The notes under the pieces are model-generated. The model did no database searches, was not told the DNA's origin, and worked only from the letters and a program-made list of their open reading frames with translations. A program made the position numbers and the translations under genes. Positions 38,384-50,998 of a stretch of 64,000 nt of DNA are shown here, piece by piece. Within the stretch, counting starts at the first letter, position 1, and each line of letters begins with the position of its first letter. The stretch comes from Dicaeum eximium (Eukaryota > Chordata > Aves > Passeriformes > Dicaeidae): contig VWZP01005851.1 of the NCBI GenBank assembly GCA_013396995.1, positions 1,126,050 through 1,190,049 of the forward strand, in the 5' to 3' direction.

Positions 38384-41300
38384 CGTGAGCTGTGGAGAGA
38401 GAAATGTGCCAAAACAAGCAGGACTGAGATGGATGATGCTGCCTGTCCAACATGAACTGGCCCCAGTTGGTGCTTAGATTTTTCGTCCTAAAGAGCTTTG
38501 GTAAATACTAAAGCAGAGAATGAGTGCAGACTACACAGTATTGAGGGGAAATGTGGGGCTGGCACATGGATGTAGATTAGTGTTACACAAATTGGTTTAT
38601 AAGATCCCTGACTTACAGTGAGAGAGGGGCTCTGGCATGTATGTGCATTCTGTGCACAGCCCTGCAGTCATCTGGGTCCTTCAGCTCTTGAAGCTGTGGC
38701 TGCATTTCTTCCCTCAGCTTATCATTTACAATCTCCACACCTGAGGACCCACAAAGTCACAAGACTTTATTGTCAAACTCCTCCTGGCCCTGTCTATGCT
38801 GGCTGTTCACAGCTTCTATGGAAGGAAACTTGATGGGACCTAGTGTTCCCTCACTCTGTCCCTTCCTTTTGGGAGGAGCACCATTGAGCAAAGCCAATTC
38901 TTTTGCTTTGAGCTGGGTGCCTTGAAGGAGTGGTGATACTATTGGCATGCCTCCACCCCACCCACATGTTCTAGTTTTGACACTTTCTTCCTCTTTGATA
39001 ACTCATATTTTTGATGATTTTTAAATTTCATCATCCTTTGCTTTGGCTGGTAAGCTGGTATTAGACATGAATGCAGTATGTTTTTAGGGGGAAATCCATT
39101 GAGAATAAGCATATTCATAAGCAGATGACTCGGGAAAAACAAGAGCAGAGCAAGCAAATGAGTGTGCTATGAGGACTCCCAGTTTTATACAATTGCCAGC
39201 TGAGAGACTTCCAGAATCAGGTGTAGTTTCCATGCATTTAGTACTCTGTAGAGGATTTTTCTTCCATTACCTGGTGTAGTATCCCCTCAAACACACCTCT
39301 GTACAATATCCACTGCTGCCCATACTACAAGAAGACTCTCCCTGTCACATTTGTTTGGATCAGAATATGCAGTCTTCACTTGATGCCTTCCTGGCTTTTC
39401 ACTGGAGAAAACAGTGAGCAGCTGATCCCTATTCACCTCAACGCCTCTTATGATCATGTAAACTCCTATTTTCCTTTGGTGGTTTACTTTTCAGAATAAA
39501 GAAGACTGGCCTACTCAGTCATTCCCTGTACCTGAGTCACCATTAAAAAATATAAGGGCTATTGCTTAGAATCAATTTATACTTCCTCTAGATAATTAAT
39601 CTTTTATGGATGTAGAGCCACCATTTTTAAGTGTCATCTCCTTGTACTGACTATTTACACAGAAAAATATGCCTAGCACTGTCACTTCAGAGGTAGTAGT
39701 TTATGGCATCCTTTGAACTGTCTTGTAAACAAGGATAACATGAATCTTTTATCCTCCATCACAGGGACATTCCTATTTCTATAAACTTGGAGGCTTCCTG
39801 TAACACAGTACAATAATTTCACAGTTTAATAGCGTTTTCGGTTTCACTGAAGCAACAAACTAGGAAAAAAAGAATATGTCTAAAAACTCTTGGAAGGTAC
39901 AATTGAGCTATAGTAAAACCAAGCCAAGTGTCTGCAAATGCTTACTTGTGTTCTCTCTCCTGCAGCAACTGCAATAACCATATAATGTGTATGTGAGCCT
40001 TCAGTGAGACCTGCCCTGAAGGCTGCAGGAATGATGGTTCAAGTGCTGCTGCCCACAAATAACATTGTACCCCATGATTTAAGTTTGCTGGCTTTGAGCC
40101 TTCTGCTCTGATTTTTACTCATTTGTAAGTGTAAAGCCCACACTGTCAAAGATAATGCGTGGATGCTCTAAGAGATTTTTCTTAACCACAATAGGCTAGA
40201 GGATCCCTTTTGTATGATGAGACTTTTTTGTAAATGATGTTTCTTTTCATTGGCACATGAAAGTCTACTGCTTTTGTCTCTTTATGATGTATAGATCATC
40301 TCGCTGATACCAGCATCCTAAGAACCAGTTATGTGAAAGAGCTTTTGCAAATAATGCTTCTTGCCCTTTGACCATTTAAAACCCAACCAAAACAAACAAA
40401 AAATCCTCCCGTAGCTAAGATGTGATCTGTTTAACTCAACAGGAGGTTTCCAGGACTTGGGTGAATTTTAACCATCCTTTTTGACATAAGTCAAGCTGTG
40501 CAAAGCAATGAAATTCTGATTGACGTGTGCTGGGACGACTGGATAGTGTTACAGTTCCCTCATTAAGAGGTACTGGAGTTAAGCAGGGGGAGTTGAACTT
40601 TCCTCTGTATTAAAACAACAAGCGTGGGAGACGAGGAGAGCAAGCTGGAGAACAGGAGTTCACCTTATAACAACAAAGACTTAACATGCAGTATATCAAG
40701 TCTCCTGAACTTTGTCCTGCTTGGTAGTTTATCAGACAACCAGGATGAACAAAACAGCAAAGAATGATTTAAATCTGTCCTGATTTCAATCTTCTGGCCT
40801 AATTTTCAACTTCATTCTTTTTCTGTTTTATCATTTCATTGTTCTGTGTTCCCCCTCCTCATGAGATGTTCACAGTTTATATTAATCTTAGAGTTCAAAA
40901 TATATATAGATCCCATTAGTGAAATAAAACACGGTGAGGATGGGTGAGATGTAAAACAGAAGTTTTTCTAACCTAGTGATGACGTCCCCTTTTTCAGCAT
41001 TGTATCCAATTTACTCTAAAACAGAAACATGGCTCATATAGTCTCCACTAATTTTTTGTCAATGTTAACAGTACCTAACTACTGTTAAAATCCATGGCAA
41101 TACATTTGTGGCTTTTTTGAAACAGCAAAGATTTTTCATACCACCAAGATGAGAATAAACCCCATAAATAGGAACTGACACACTGAATCAAATTTTACAG
41201 AAAGTCTGCATGAAAATTGGAAGACATGGCGTTTCAGTTCACAAAGTTAAAATTAGGCTATTTTGATTGTGAGGGATTGGTTCCAGAAAAAGACACCACA

Positions 41301-44300
41301 ACTCACAAGACCAACATTCAGCCTTGCTGAATTGCTTAGAAGCAATCAGTCATAAAATAGTTTGCCTTGGAAAAAAACAAATGATTGAAGTCTTGATGTT
41401 GAGGTAAACCCAAGACACTGAGAAACACTTCTGTTGATTACAGCTGAAGAAAAGCAAGAGAAGGAAGATAATTATGCAATAAGTGAGCATTGGAACTGTA
41501 AAACTTGGTTTCACAAGGAATTTTGCCTCAGGTTCTGTTGTACTCTCCATGGGAATTGGAGCTCCCTCTTCATACCTCCTTACTTTTCCTTTTCCATGTG
41601 CTCAGGCTCTGCTAAGGCCATGTATACACTGACAGCCCCTCTACATACACAGATTGATTAGGTAGAGCTGTAACAGTCTTTTAGCCAGAAACAGTACTAA
41701 TTCAGGGTTTTGGAGGTGCTTTTGCCAGGACAATAAAGTTAAAACACAGTGGGACACTGGTTTATACAGAGAAAATGGTAGAGAAAGGAAGGGAACCTGG
41801 CTCACTTACAGTGAGTATGAGTTCCAAACACTGTCAAAGCTTGAGCAAGGCACCAGTTTTCCCAGCCAGACTCCATGACTTCCTAGTGGTGTCTGCAACA
41901 GCCAGCAGCTGCAAGAGTCATCGTTTCTTCTGTCACAGGGCCTTGAACAACACATTCCTTTGTGTCTAAAATGTGGCATGCAGTTAGAATTCAGTAACAG
42001 AGGGCTAAAGAGCAAACTAGAGCACCATCTTAATCACATCTTCTCTTCCAAGAAAATAGAAAAATTCTGCTCAGTGATACTCCCTCAATGCTTGGAGTCA
42101 TTGTGTTTCCTACAACTTACTCACTTGGGGGTTAGATAGGCTAATGTCCAGGCTAATAGCCAGAGTTACAGGAGGAAAAAGCAGTGCTTCACTTTATTTT
42201 TCCTTCCTAATTTTTCTGCTTTTTGATTTATCTTTGTAAGTGTTTAATTGTGGCAAATATATGTAGTTCTCCAACCACTTAGCCCTGGTGTGCAGTGCTT
42301 GGAGCAGAGAGACCTCATGCTTCTCACAGTGCCTAATTCAATAGGGGAGAAGACGAGCTTCAACTCCTGGATACTTCAGTAGCATAAATATTTAAATAAA
42401 ATGTTACTCTATTATGCTGTATGTTTGAAGTTTGGCCCATGTATGTCCTTTCAGCAATCTGCAGAGTTTGTGCTGAGGAGGCAAATTAATATGTTTCTCC
42501 AACAGAACAAGAATGTATTCTCCATTGCCCTGGGTAACATCACCTGATAAATCCACTGCAAGCGCTTCCAAATGTATTGTGTGACTGGAGTTACTTGCAG
42601 TGTTACTAGGAAAAACAGAGAAATTTTTAGCCTGGATGCTTGACCTAGTAAATACTTACGACCTCACATAAGCCCCAATTCAACAAGGTACTTAAGCACA
42701 TACCTGAATACCCACATGAATAAAGTCAGCCATGCTTTTAAGTGTCTTGTTGAACCTGGGCCATACAGAAGCTGAACACATCAAGCAACTACCCACATCA
42801 AGTTCCAGTAAAAGAAAATTGATTTCCAGAGTGTATTCCCTCTGACTGTTAACACTGAAAAAGAGAGAGAAAATTTCTGCTGCTTCTCCTTCTTGGACAG
42901 AGACTATGCATGTTCCTCCTTTCATTGAAATGTTTTCTCTCTGGTATCAAAAATGATTTATGAATTTTTGGAACTAGACCATATAATGTGAAACAAAAAA
43001 CATATGAAACCATGTTTTTTGGTATTATTTAGTCCCTGAACCTTTCATAATATCAGAAATAGTAAAACAGGAAGATTCTAATAAATGCAATAAATAATGA
43101 AATAGTTGAAAATTAATAACAGGAAAGCTTGTTGAACTGGGTTGAACTTTGTGGCATGTCTCTTCTCCAAGGGGTTTTGCAGTCACTGGACTAGTCTAAC
43201 TTTTTACATGTGGAATCTACAGCTTCAACAGTGGGGAAAAGCTGCTCTGGTTGGTATAATATGGTTGGTTAGCCAGGATTTGGTCAGTACTTTGATGTGT
43301 GCTTCATTGCCATTTTGAAAATATCAGTGCACTACAGTCTAACTTATCATTTACAAATGCTTCGATGCAACCAGAAAGTTCTAACTGTGGATCAACCATT
43401 TATCATACATTCAGAGATAAGTGGAACTTTGGACCACAGACTGTTAAATTTTTTTAAGGCAACTAAAGTTCTCTCTTAAAGTACATTGAGTGCTATCTTG
43501 AGATTTATACTGGCTCTATTGTTCTACAGCATGAACACAACAAAATCACTGCCTTTACTGAAATAATTACTTACACTGCATTATAAAATAGACTGACTAT
43601 GTGAAATTGTTAATTCAGAATGCCCTCCAGCTAGTTTGTCTCCAATTAAACCTACTATTAGATTAGATGACAGTGCTATCCTAACTCACTCTATGGAGCT
43701 CAGGACAATCTTGCTATACAGCAGTGTAGACAAATTCATGGTTATCAGGAACACAACAGCACTACCTCTGCAGTTTTATCTGCATTGCGATACTGCCTAT
43801 GAACTGGGGAATCATAATTCTCTGTTCTAGCCAAATACAGCTGGATGTCAGTCCCTTCTCAAAAGCGTTTAATCATCCACTTAAAGCAATGATTTAATCA
43901 GTGTGTTGAAAGCAGTGGTGATAGCAAAAGAAAAATAGGGTTGTATGGTTTCTTATGATATGCAATTTTTAAAATGTGTAATCTAGACATAAAAAGCTAA
44001 AAGATGTTAAAGTCTCTTTGGATGGGATGATAGCCTGGTACCTTCAGGGATTTGATAACAAAGTGACCTTGTGGATTATGTATATCTGTAAATGACTGCC
44101 TGAGAGAGAGGATTAAATGATTTGGACTTAAAAAATTGCAAGAAACACTCTTTTTCCACATGTCTTCAGAGGAAGTTCTGTTGCTTGGCTCTCCTCAGTT
44201 ATCTTCAAGAGTAGCCTAAGCTATATCTATGCCTTCATACTCATGTCTTTGAACTAAGCCACTCTTAAGCCATTCTTTTATCAACAACTGCAGTATAGCA

Positions 44301-45935
44301 ATTCTTTATGTAGAACATAGTTATCTTTACAGACACCTAAGGAACCAGAAGTATTTCCTCACTGGCAGCCAAGGTGGACCTCATGCCTTACTTCCCTGGT
44401 CTTAAATCAAACCTTAAGGGCTTCATTTGTATCTTTTTGTTGATTCACTGGTCTGGGGGGATCATTCCTGTGAGGGACCTTGTTTCTGCATTGAGCACTG
44501 GCAGCTATCATCGACTTTGAGAAACAGCAGCTTGGAAAACTGGACTGCTGGGAGGTTGAGCAAGGACTTTGATCTCAGCTTGTCAAATAGTGTTCATCTT
44601 TCTTGTTATGAAACCTGAGCACATTATTTAGTTTCCTGTTTTACATTTATGCAATGTTTTCTTAAGACCATTATTTGAATCTTCCTCTGAGATGTGAATT
44701 AAAAGGTAACGCAAAGGTAACATCCATTTCACAATTTCCAATGAACAGGAAGATTTCTGGACATGAAAGGAACTGGTCTCACATTTTTTGGCCAAGGAGT
44801 CCTGAAACCAGATGGTATAGATTTTGTACCTAAGCTTATTCAGCATTTACTGCTGGCTGCTGAATTAGTCCTGGCAGCTGCTTGGAAACCTCCTATCCCC
44901 CTGAAAATTAACACCTGGTTTCAGAAATACTGAAATACAAGTGATGGAAAATCTATCTAGTTCATAAAAGGAAAATTCATGCCTTATTACATGGAAATTT
45001 ATTAGCCTAGAAGTAACTCTGCTTCTAGAAGAAGCAAAAGGCAAAACTGGTGAAAAAAGATAACTGTGTCTCATGAAGAAATATTCTAAAAAATAAGTAA
45101 CTTTAAGGGTGTCATTAAACATGTTCAGATAAATAACTATTACTATTCATGCTTTAAGTGTTTGGAAATGAAACACTAACTTATACAATATTTTCAGACT
45201 TGGACATCTATCGCCACAGACCTAAAGTAGTACTCCAAAGTTCCAGTCCCGATAATATATTTTTTATTAAGTATGCCTGCATGTGTTCAGATTTTAGGGC
45301 AATGGTTTGGTTCTGATATCTTAGAGTCAGTTACCTTGTCCACAAAATGAGGATCATGATTTCTGTTATCAATTTTACTGTAGCTCTGTGATGACTAGAT
45401 ACTTGCTTACAAAGGTCTCAGAAGTGTTAAAGCCATTAATGTATGTGTACTAGGAAAAAAAGGACTATATTTCATTAAAGAATTGAAACACATTCAATTT
45501 TTCTTGTTTCAGGGGGAATTAATAACCATTCTGGATTTTTAATATTTTTTATATGAATTTTGATCAGAGTGAATCCCTCTCCATTTCATAAAATAAGTAG
45601 ATTTTATGCCTGTGATTGTCTAAGGTCTCTTTCTGAAATTCCATGTCCCTAAAATCTACATATTCTCCCATGCCTGCTCAGTGCCTCACACCCCTCAAGG
45701 CAGCCCTGACAAATGGTCAACTGCAATGAATGCCAAACTCATAGAGCTTGTGCCTCTGAGACTGTAAATATTTACGGGCTCCTGCTTGTCAGCTGTTGTC
45801 CCTGTTATAACTCCAGCATTTTTTTAAGCTCAACTTCCAGTTGTGGAATATGGGGCAAGGTCATGTTTTATTGATGCCTTGAGGGTGAGGAAATGTTTCC
45901 TTTTGTCCTCCTTTCCTCTTTTTGCCTCCTTCCCA
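38384..45935. other. intergenic, nothing recognised
   Basis: About 7.5 kb of AT-rich DNA. Open frames are short (under 80 codons) and unremarkable. No transposon family could be named by eye. Confidence 0.6.
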
Positions 45936-46075
45936 TGATGATCATCTAGTTCCAATGCCCCTGCCATTGGCAGGGACATCTTCCACTAGACTAGGTTGCT
46001 CCAAGTCTCATCCAGCCTGTCCTATGAACCTCAGACTCTCTCCAGACAGAGATTTTGACAGTGCAGCACATACCC
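45936..46075 (-). mobile_element. short CR1 LINE 3' fragment
   Basis: The plus strand reads GATCATCTAGTTCCAATGCC, then a GGCAGGGACATCTTCCACTA block, then a GGTTGCTCCAAGTCTCATCC block. Together these are the reverse complement of the CR1 3' region. Only about 140 bp are recognisable, and the immediate 3' tail repeat is missing or diverged. The right boundary is approximate. Confidence 0.88.
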
Positions 46076-48794
46076 CTCACATATCTTTTGGCAGGTAATA
46101 GAGGATTGTGAAATTGTTTGGATCCCCAGACTACTTTTTCTGAGTAGGTGGGTATCCACATGTCAGGAAGCGACTGAAATTTACAGATCTCTACACAACC
46201 TGATTTGAACTAATCACTTTTAACTACTAGTGTATGTCATACAGCTAAGACTTCAGAAAACTTAAACACCACCGTTAAATTCACATTGTCTACAGCTTGC
46301 AAAACTTAATGTGGTCAAGATCACATTTAAAACAGTTTCACCCTATAAATAAAGCTTTTAGATAACCCAGTAAGAAAAACACATGCTTTTTCATAGCAGC
46401 TGCAATTGTTCTTCCAGCTGTGCAATGCATCCACACACTAATACAAGGTCTGGTGTTTGGCTCTGCATCTGTTTGCAGAAGCCACACACATTCCTGAGTT
46501 GCATTCGGGCACTGTTTTACTGAAATGGAGTTGAGCTGCACATGAAAGCAACACAGAAGGTGGAGCGTGGTACAGTTTTGTAGCACATATTTGCAAGAAT
46601 GCCTTTCCAGCATTCTTGTCCTTGTTCACTATGAACTATGTTTTCTGTTTTGGCTTTGACATGTGAATGAGCACTACTGCCAAACATTTTATTGATCTCT
46701 AGAGTAAGTGGACAGCTACTCATGCATCTTTTGAGGATTCTTTCTTAAGCATTTTTGTCGTGCTTCAGTTGGAAGTCAATAGGAAGACATCTTGTAAAAG
46801 GCAAGATGTATTTATTTAACACGACATAGTGAAGATACTTGTTTACAAAGATAATAAATGCTGAGGTTGCAACTAATCCTACAAAATTCAAAAAATACCC
46901 TGATTTCTTTGTAGACCATAGATTTCTTTGAAGTTGAGTAAAAAGAAAGACTGGTTGTATTTCAAACACAAACTTTTTTAATGAGAAATGCAAGACATGA
47001 TTGTGTACAAAACTTGTATCTCACTAACTTATGATTGTGTTGCTTTACAGTACTGAAGTCCCAAGTTTCTGAGACACCAAGTTAGATGTCATGTACATTT
47101 TATCTCCTAAGTTATATTAGTAGTTGTCATTGTTTGCTTCTAAGAGGAAAAGTTAAGTATATGAAAAAAAATACTGCAAATTATTAGAAACTACCCAATA
47201 AAATCTACTGATGTATTTTGTGATGGAAGAAGAATTAACTCCGGAGTGGAGAAGTTAGCCATTAGCAAACTGTCCTAGGTATCCTCATTGTGTTTTGCAC
47301 AGGTACAGGTTATTGCACAGGTATTAGGAACTTCACTAATAATTTTCAGACACTCACTAAATGTTAGAGATTGGAGGAATATTTGCAATCACATGATGTT
47401 CTTCATGTGCTGAAAAATTTGTTAAAGTATTAAAATTTCATTGAGATTAAGAAAAGGATCTATATGCTTAAAGCAACAGTTTTCAGGAAGCATGCTAAGA
47501 AGAGGTTTTCCTGTTCATGTGTATATAGATTTGTGGATCCAAGCAGATAATAGACAAATCAGGGCTGATACTTGAAAAGTATTTAAGATATGCCATAATC
47601 ATATTTATGAATCATAAGAATATGAATCATATTTATGCCAGAACACAGGTAAGACAGTATAAAAATGCATTAATCATCTAGTTATGCATATAGCAAGTCA
47701 TATCTCTAATAGGTTCAGGCAGACTTTTTTCCATACATAATACAGAAAATTCAAATACTGGAGACTTCAAGCTACCAGAGAAATGCTAGAACTGGAAATA
47801 TGGAATCAAATCTTTCTCAAAACAGAGAATGCCAAACCCCAATTTGTATTTTGTTACGAGTAGGCAGTTATGGGCACAAAATTCAGAAATCACATTTAAT
47901 TGCTAAATTCAGCTCTATATACATATGGAACAGAGTCTCCAGAGGAACACAATCTAAATCAAAACTTCATGCCCAGACACTGCTGCTAGGAGAATTCAGA
48001 TCTTTTGTATGTACAGCTGTACAAATATATTTAACACATTCTCCCACAAATATATGCTCAGACCTGTAGTAATTTACTTGCAGGTTTAATTTTGTTGCTG
48101 TGCTATTGCACTGTTTCCCATTGGAGTAAGGAAAAATAAAATTTTGAAATTAAGCTGTTTCATAGAAGATTTAATAAATTTCTTACCCTGCGCTTGCTCC
48201 CTGACATCAAGCAACTCTGAGTGCTAGACAACATAACTCTAAGCTCTGCTTAAAACCCGAGAACAGTCTAGTTCCACAACTGATATTGTCAGAACAAAAC
48301 CATGGCAAAACAAGGAATGAATGAAAAATAATTCCTTAAACTGGCAGAATCACAGAGCAGAACCTGTGGACCAGACTCTGTATAATCAATTGCTAACTGG
48401 TACTTTCTTCATATTCATCTCTACAATAACTTTGTGGTGAGTATATTTGTCCCAGGAAAAGGATTTTCAGTGTATTTTCCCATTCAATTTTGGGGCTGAA
48501 GACTGCATTTCCCATCTCCCAGAAGCATGCCACAAGGCTGGGGACATGCAGAGATGCCTACTTCCCATTCTGCATGTCAAAATATTGTTGTGGCAAACAG
48601 AGCACGATTAAGGACTAGAAAGAAAAAGCACAGGTGGCTGATATTGAAGGCTAGTAGTCAGGACAGCCTCCAAAGGTAGTGGAGATTCATACCTTGGTCC
48701 TGGCTAGCTGGAGCATAAAATAAAACCCAGAAACAATCCTGACATGGACCAGACTCCTTGTTAAGTCTGACCATTGAGCTGTTCTAATTTTGGC
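46076..48794. other. intergenic, nothing recognised
   Basis: AT-rich DNA. A 13-bp direct repeat (AATCATATTTATG) occurs at 47597-47609 and 47625-47637. No gene is supported. Confidence 0.65.
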
Positions 48795-49154
48795 TTACAA
48801 CTCCTTGTTCAGGACTCTTAACTCCCCACTGACAAGTGCCACATTCATTACTGCATTACTCCATGCCTGCACGTACAGAACACTAAACTGGGGGCCAGGC
48901 ACAAAGTCTGGAGTGCAATAGTAGTAACTACTGTCTTTATAGCATGACATTAGCAGGCAGCAGCTCTGGTCTGAGACAACAAGCACTCTCCCAGCCAAAT
49001 CCTGGATAAAGCCCAGAGGCTGTTGCATGGCATTGTCCCCAACAGTGAGGATTGAATAGATCATCTTATATTTAGGGAGAATTTTGCCATAAGTACTTGA
49101 GGCTAGCATGCCTCTTGCTCTCAGACCTGTGACTATGTCTAAGACTATACTCAT
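48795..49154 (-). other. unrecognised 119-codon open frame
   Basis: An ATG-initiated minus-strand frame of 119 codons with a mixed, protein-like composition and a Cys/Tyr-rich middle (CCLLMSCYKDSSYYYC). I recognise no family. There is no signal peptide, and no splice or poly(A) context was found. It lies about 550 bp left of the ERV-like element but shows no gag, pol or env motif, so a link to that element is not supported. It is probably a chance ORF. Confidence 0.12.
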
Positions 49155-49700
49155 AAGCAGAGAGCTGGCCTACGAGGTCAAAAAGAAGAGTTTTATCCTC
49201 AATGAACAATCAGATTCTGCTTGGCCTGTAAAAGGCAACTGATGCCTAAAGAAAAAACAGATTTTAAAAAAAGCATGAAAATTAACCATTTAAAATTGTC
49301 TGGGAATTATTTAAATTTGTGCTGGGAATGACACAAAAAAGAAGTAATGCTGTGAACTATACATCTAGGTACTGGTGTCTGTGGATCTTTACACAAACAG
49401 ATGTATTTCAGAACCATATTTCAGGCTTGTAGCTAAGGGCAAATAAAGATTTGTCATCCATGTATAGAATTAACAAGTGTAAGAACTGTTAAAGTGCAGA
49501 AGGCAATTGTCAAATTTATTTTGGAAGTAAAAATCAGTTTACTTTTTTGTAAAAAAAATAATAAGCAAGTACAATGCTGGTAATTACTGAAATCAGTAGA
49601 GAGTACTGCTGAGTTCACAAAGCACCCAAATTGGATTAATCTGCTCAGAATATAATGTTACAAAGAACATTTAAAGGATATGCATTTATTAACATATGTT
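49155..49700. other. intergenic, nothing recognised
   Basis: AT-rich DNA up to the left end of the ERV-like element. Its last five bases (ATGTT, 49696-49700) may be the left copy of the target-site duplication. Confidence 0.6.
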
Positions 49701-49894
49701 TGTACTGGGTCTGGCTGAGATGGAGGTCATTTTCCCAGAACAGTCCCCACAGCTCTGTTCTTGCATTGGTAGCTAGAAAGGGGTTGATAACACACCAGGC
49801 TGTGGGTGGCCAAAATCCTGGAAGGGGACACAACCAGGGCAGCTGACACAAATTAACCAAATGGATATTCCATACCATATGACATCAGCTCAAG

Positions 49895-49902
49895 TATAAA
49901 AG
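49895..49902 (+). promoter_or_regulatory. LTR TATA box
   Basis: TATAAAAG, about 20 bases after the ATATTCCATACCATATGACATC block that commonly precedes the TATA box in this type of bird LTR. It would drive transcription of the element toward the right. Confidence 0.7.
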
Positions 49903-49910
49903 CTAAGGAA

Positions 49911-49935
49911 AGGAGGAGGAGGTGGTGGTGGTGGT
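49911..49935 (+). repeat. GGA/GGT triplet tract in the LTR
   Basis: Tandem GGA units followed by GGT units just downstream of the TATA box, at about the position of transcript start. Confidence 0.85.
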
Positions 49936-50092
49936 ATTTGCTATTTGCAGTGTTGCTCTCCTGAGCAGCTGCCATGGGTGCTGAAGCCTTGCTTCCTAGG
50001 AAATGGCTGGACTTGGCTGGCTCATGGGCAGTAGAGAACAAGAATATTGGTGTTTTTTCTCTTTGCTTTGTGTATGCACAAATTTTTGCTGT

Positions 50093-50098
50093 AGTAAA
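50093..50098 (+). terminator. LTR poly(A)-like signal
   Basis: AGTAAA in the R/U5 region, a one-base variant of ATTAAA/AATAAA. It is about 200 bases downstream of the TATA box, as expected for polyadenylation at the end of R. Confidence 0.45.
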
Positions 50099-50240
50099 CT
50101 GCCTTATTTCAACCTAGGAGTCATTCTCCAGGAAAATTTTCCAGTTATTTTCTCTCCCCTGTCCAGCAGGAAGAGGGAATGATAAAGTAACTTGGTGGGC
50201 ACCTGGTGCACCATCAACATCAACCTCCTGCAGTTCTTTT

Positions 50241-50318
50241 TGACACCTAATGTGAAGTGTGAACCCATGACCCTGGGATTAAGAGTTCCATGCTCAGCCA
50301 AGGCTGAGCCAATCAGGA
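50241..50318 (-). other. primer binding site extended over a whole tRNA-Lys(CTT)
   Basis: The plus strand begins TGACACCTAATGTGAAGTG, a degenerate match to the primer binding site complementary to the 3' end of tRNA-Lys(CTT), including the complement of the CCA tail (TGA for TGG). The match continues. Read on the minus strand, the segment gives acceptor-like and D-arm-like sequence, GAGCATGG, the anticodon-loop segment ACTCTTAATCCCAGGGTC and TGGGTTC (T-arm). That covers essentially the entire tRNA. The D-arm has become a perfect 8-bp palindrome (GCTCAGCC AA GGCTGAGC, 50292-50309). It is not a working tRNA gene, since several stem pairs are lost and a CCA equivalent is encoded. Its position, 8 bases after the LTR end, makes an extended PBS the best reading. 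Confidence 0.8.
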
Positions 50319-50998
50319 ATGATACTGATGGCTCTGTGATAATGTATTAAAGAAGAAACTAGAGCTCCTGTGCAGAAGCAATTGAGGCCAGAGAAGGAGT
50401 GGAGTGAGCACATGTGAGAGGAACAGCTGTGCAGACACCAAGGTCAGTGGAGAAGGAGGGGAAGGAGGTGCTCCAGGTGCTGAAGCTGTGCCCCTGCAGA
50501 CCATGGATGACTATGGGGGTGCAGAGATCCACCAGCAGCCCCTGCAGGAGGCCACACTGGAACAGGTGGGTGCCTGAGAGGAGGCTGTGAGCCTGTGGGA
50601 GGCTCATGCTGGAACAGGGTCCTGGCAGGGCCTGTGGAAAGAGGAGTCCATGATGGAGCAGGTTTCCTGGCTGGACTTGTTACCCTATGGGAAATCCACA
50701 CTGGAGCAAGCTGTGCCTAAAGGATTGCACATCACGGAAAAGTGACTCCCATAGCAGCAGTTCATGGAGAACGGTTGCCCACGGGATGGACTCACGTTGG
50801 AGAAGTTTGTGGAGAACTATCTCCTGTGGGAGGGACCACACGCTGGAGGTCTCCTCTCTCCAGGGAGGTAAGGACTCCTCTCCCTGAGCAGTGGCAGAAA
50901 CATTGTGTGATGAACTGACCATACCCTCCATTCCCTGTCTCCTTGTGCCACTGGGTGAGGAGGTAGAGCTTGGGAAGGAGGTGGGGGGGGCGGGAAGG
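50319..50998 (+). repeat. ERV untranslated leader with degenerate tandem repeats
   Basis: GC-rich internal sequence between the primer binding site and the second LTR end. A unit containing CACRCTGGAGCAGGTT-like words recurs at about 50554, 50605, 50649, 50697, 50792 and 50837, at intervals of roughly 40-55 bases apart from one longer gap (95 bases) that spans a weaker copy near 50751. The right end is purine-rich (50972-50998). The long open frames seen here, mainly on the minus strand, come from the periodicity and resemble no viral protein. A TATTAAAG word at 50345-50352 could be a second promoter element. Confidence 0.7.

Larger units (their letters stand above)
49701..50232 (+). repeat. 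left LTR of ERV-like element
   Basis: A 532-bp LTR that begins TGTACTGGG and ends CTGCA. It holds a U3 promoter with a TATA box, a GGA/GGT triplet tract (49911-49935), an AGTAAA poly(A)-like signal and a U5 ending in TTTTCTCTCCCCTGTCCAGC, then GGTGGGCACCTGG. The end at 50232 is set by matching the terminal 35 bases to the second LTR end at 51234 and by the primer binding site just beyond. Confidence 0.82.

Noticed and set aside
50244..50318. A functional tRNA-Lys(CTT) gene on the minus strand
   Set aside because: Acceptor and T-stem pairs are broken, a CCA equivalent is encoded, and it sits exactly at the ERV primer-binding position.
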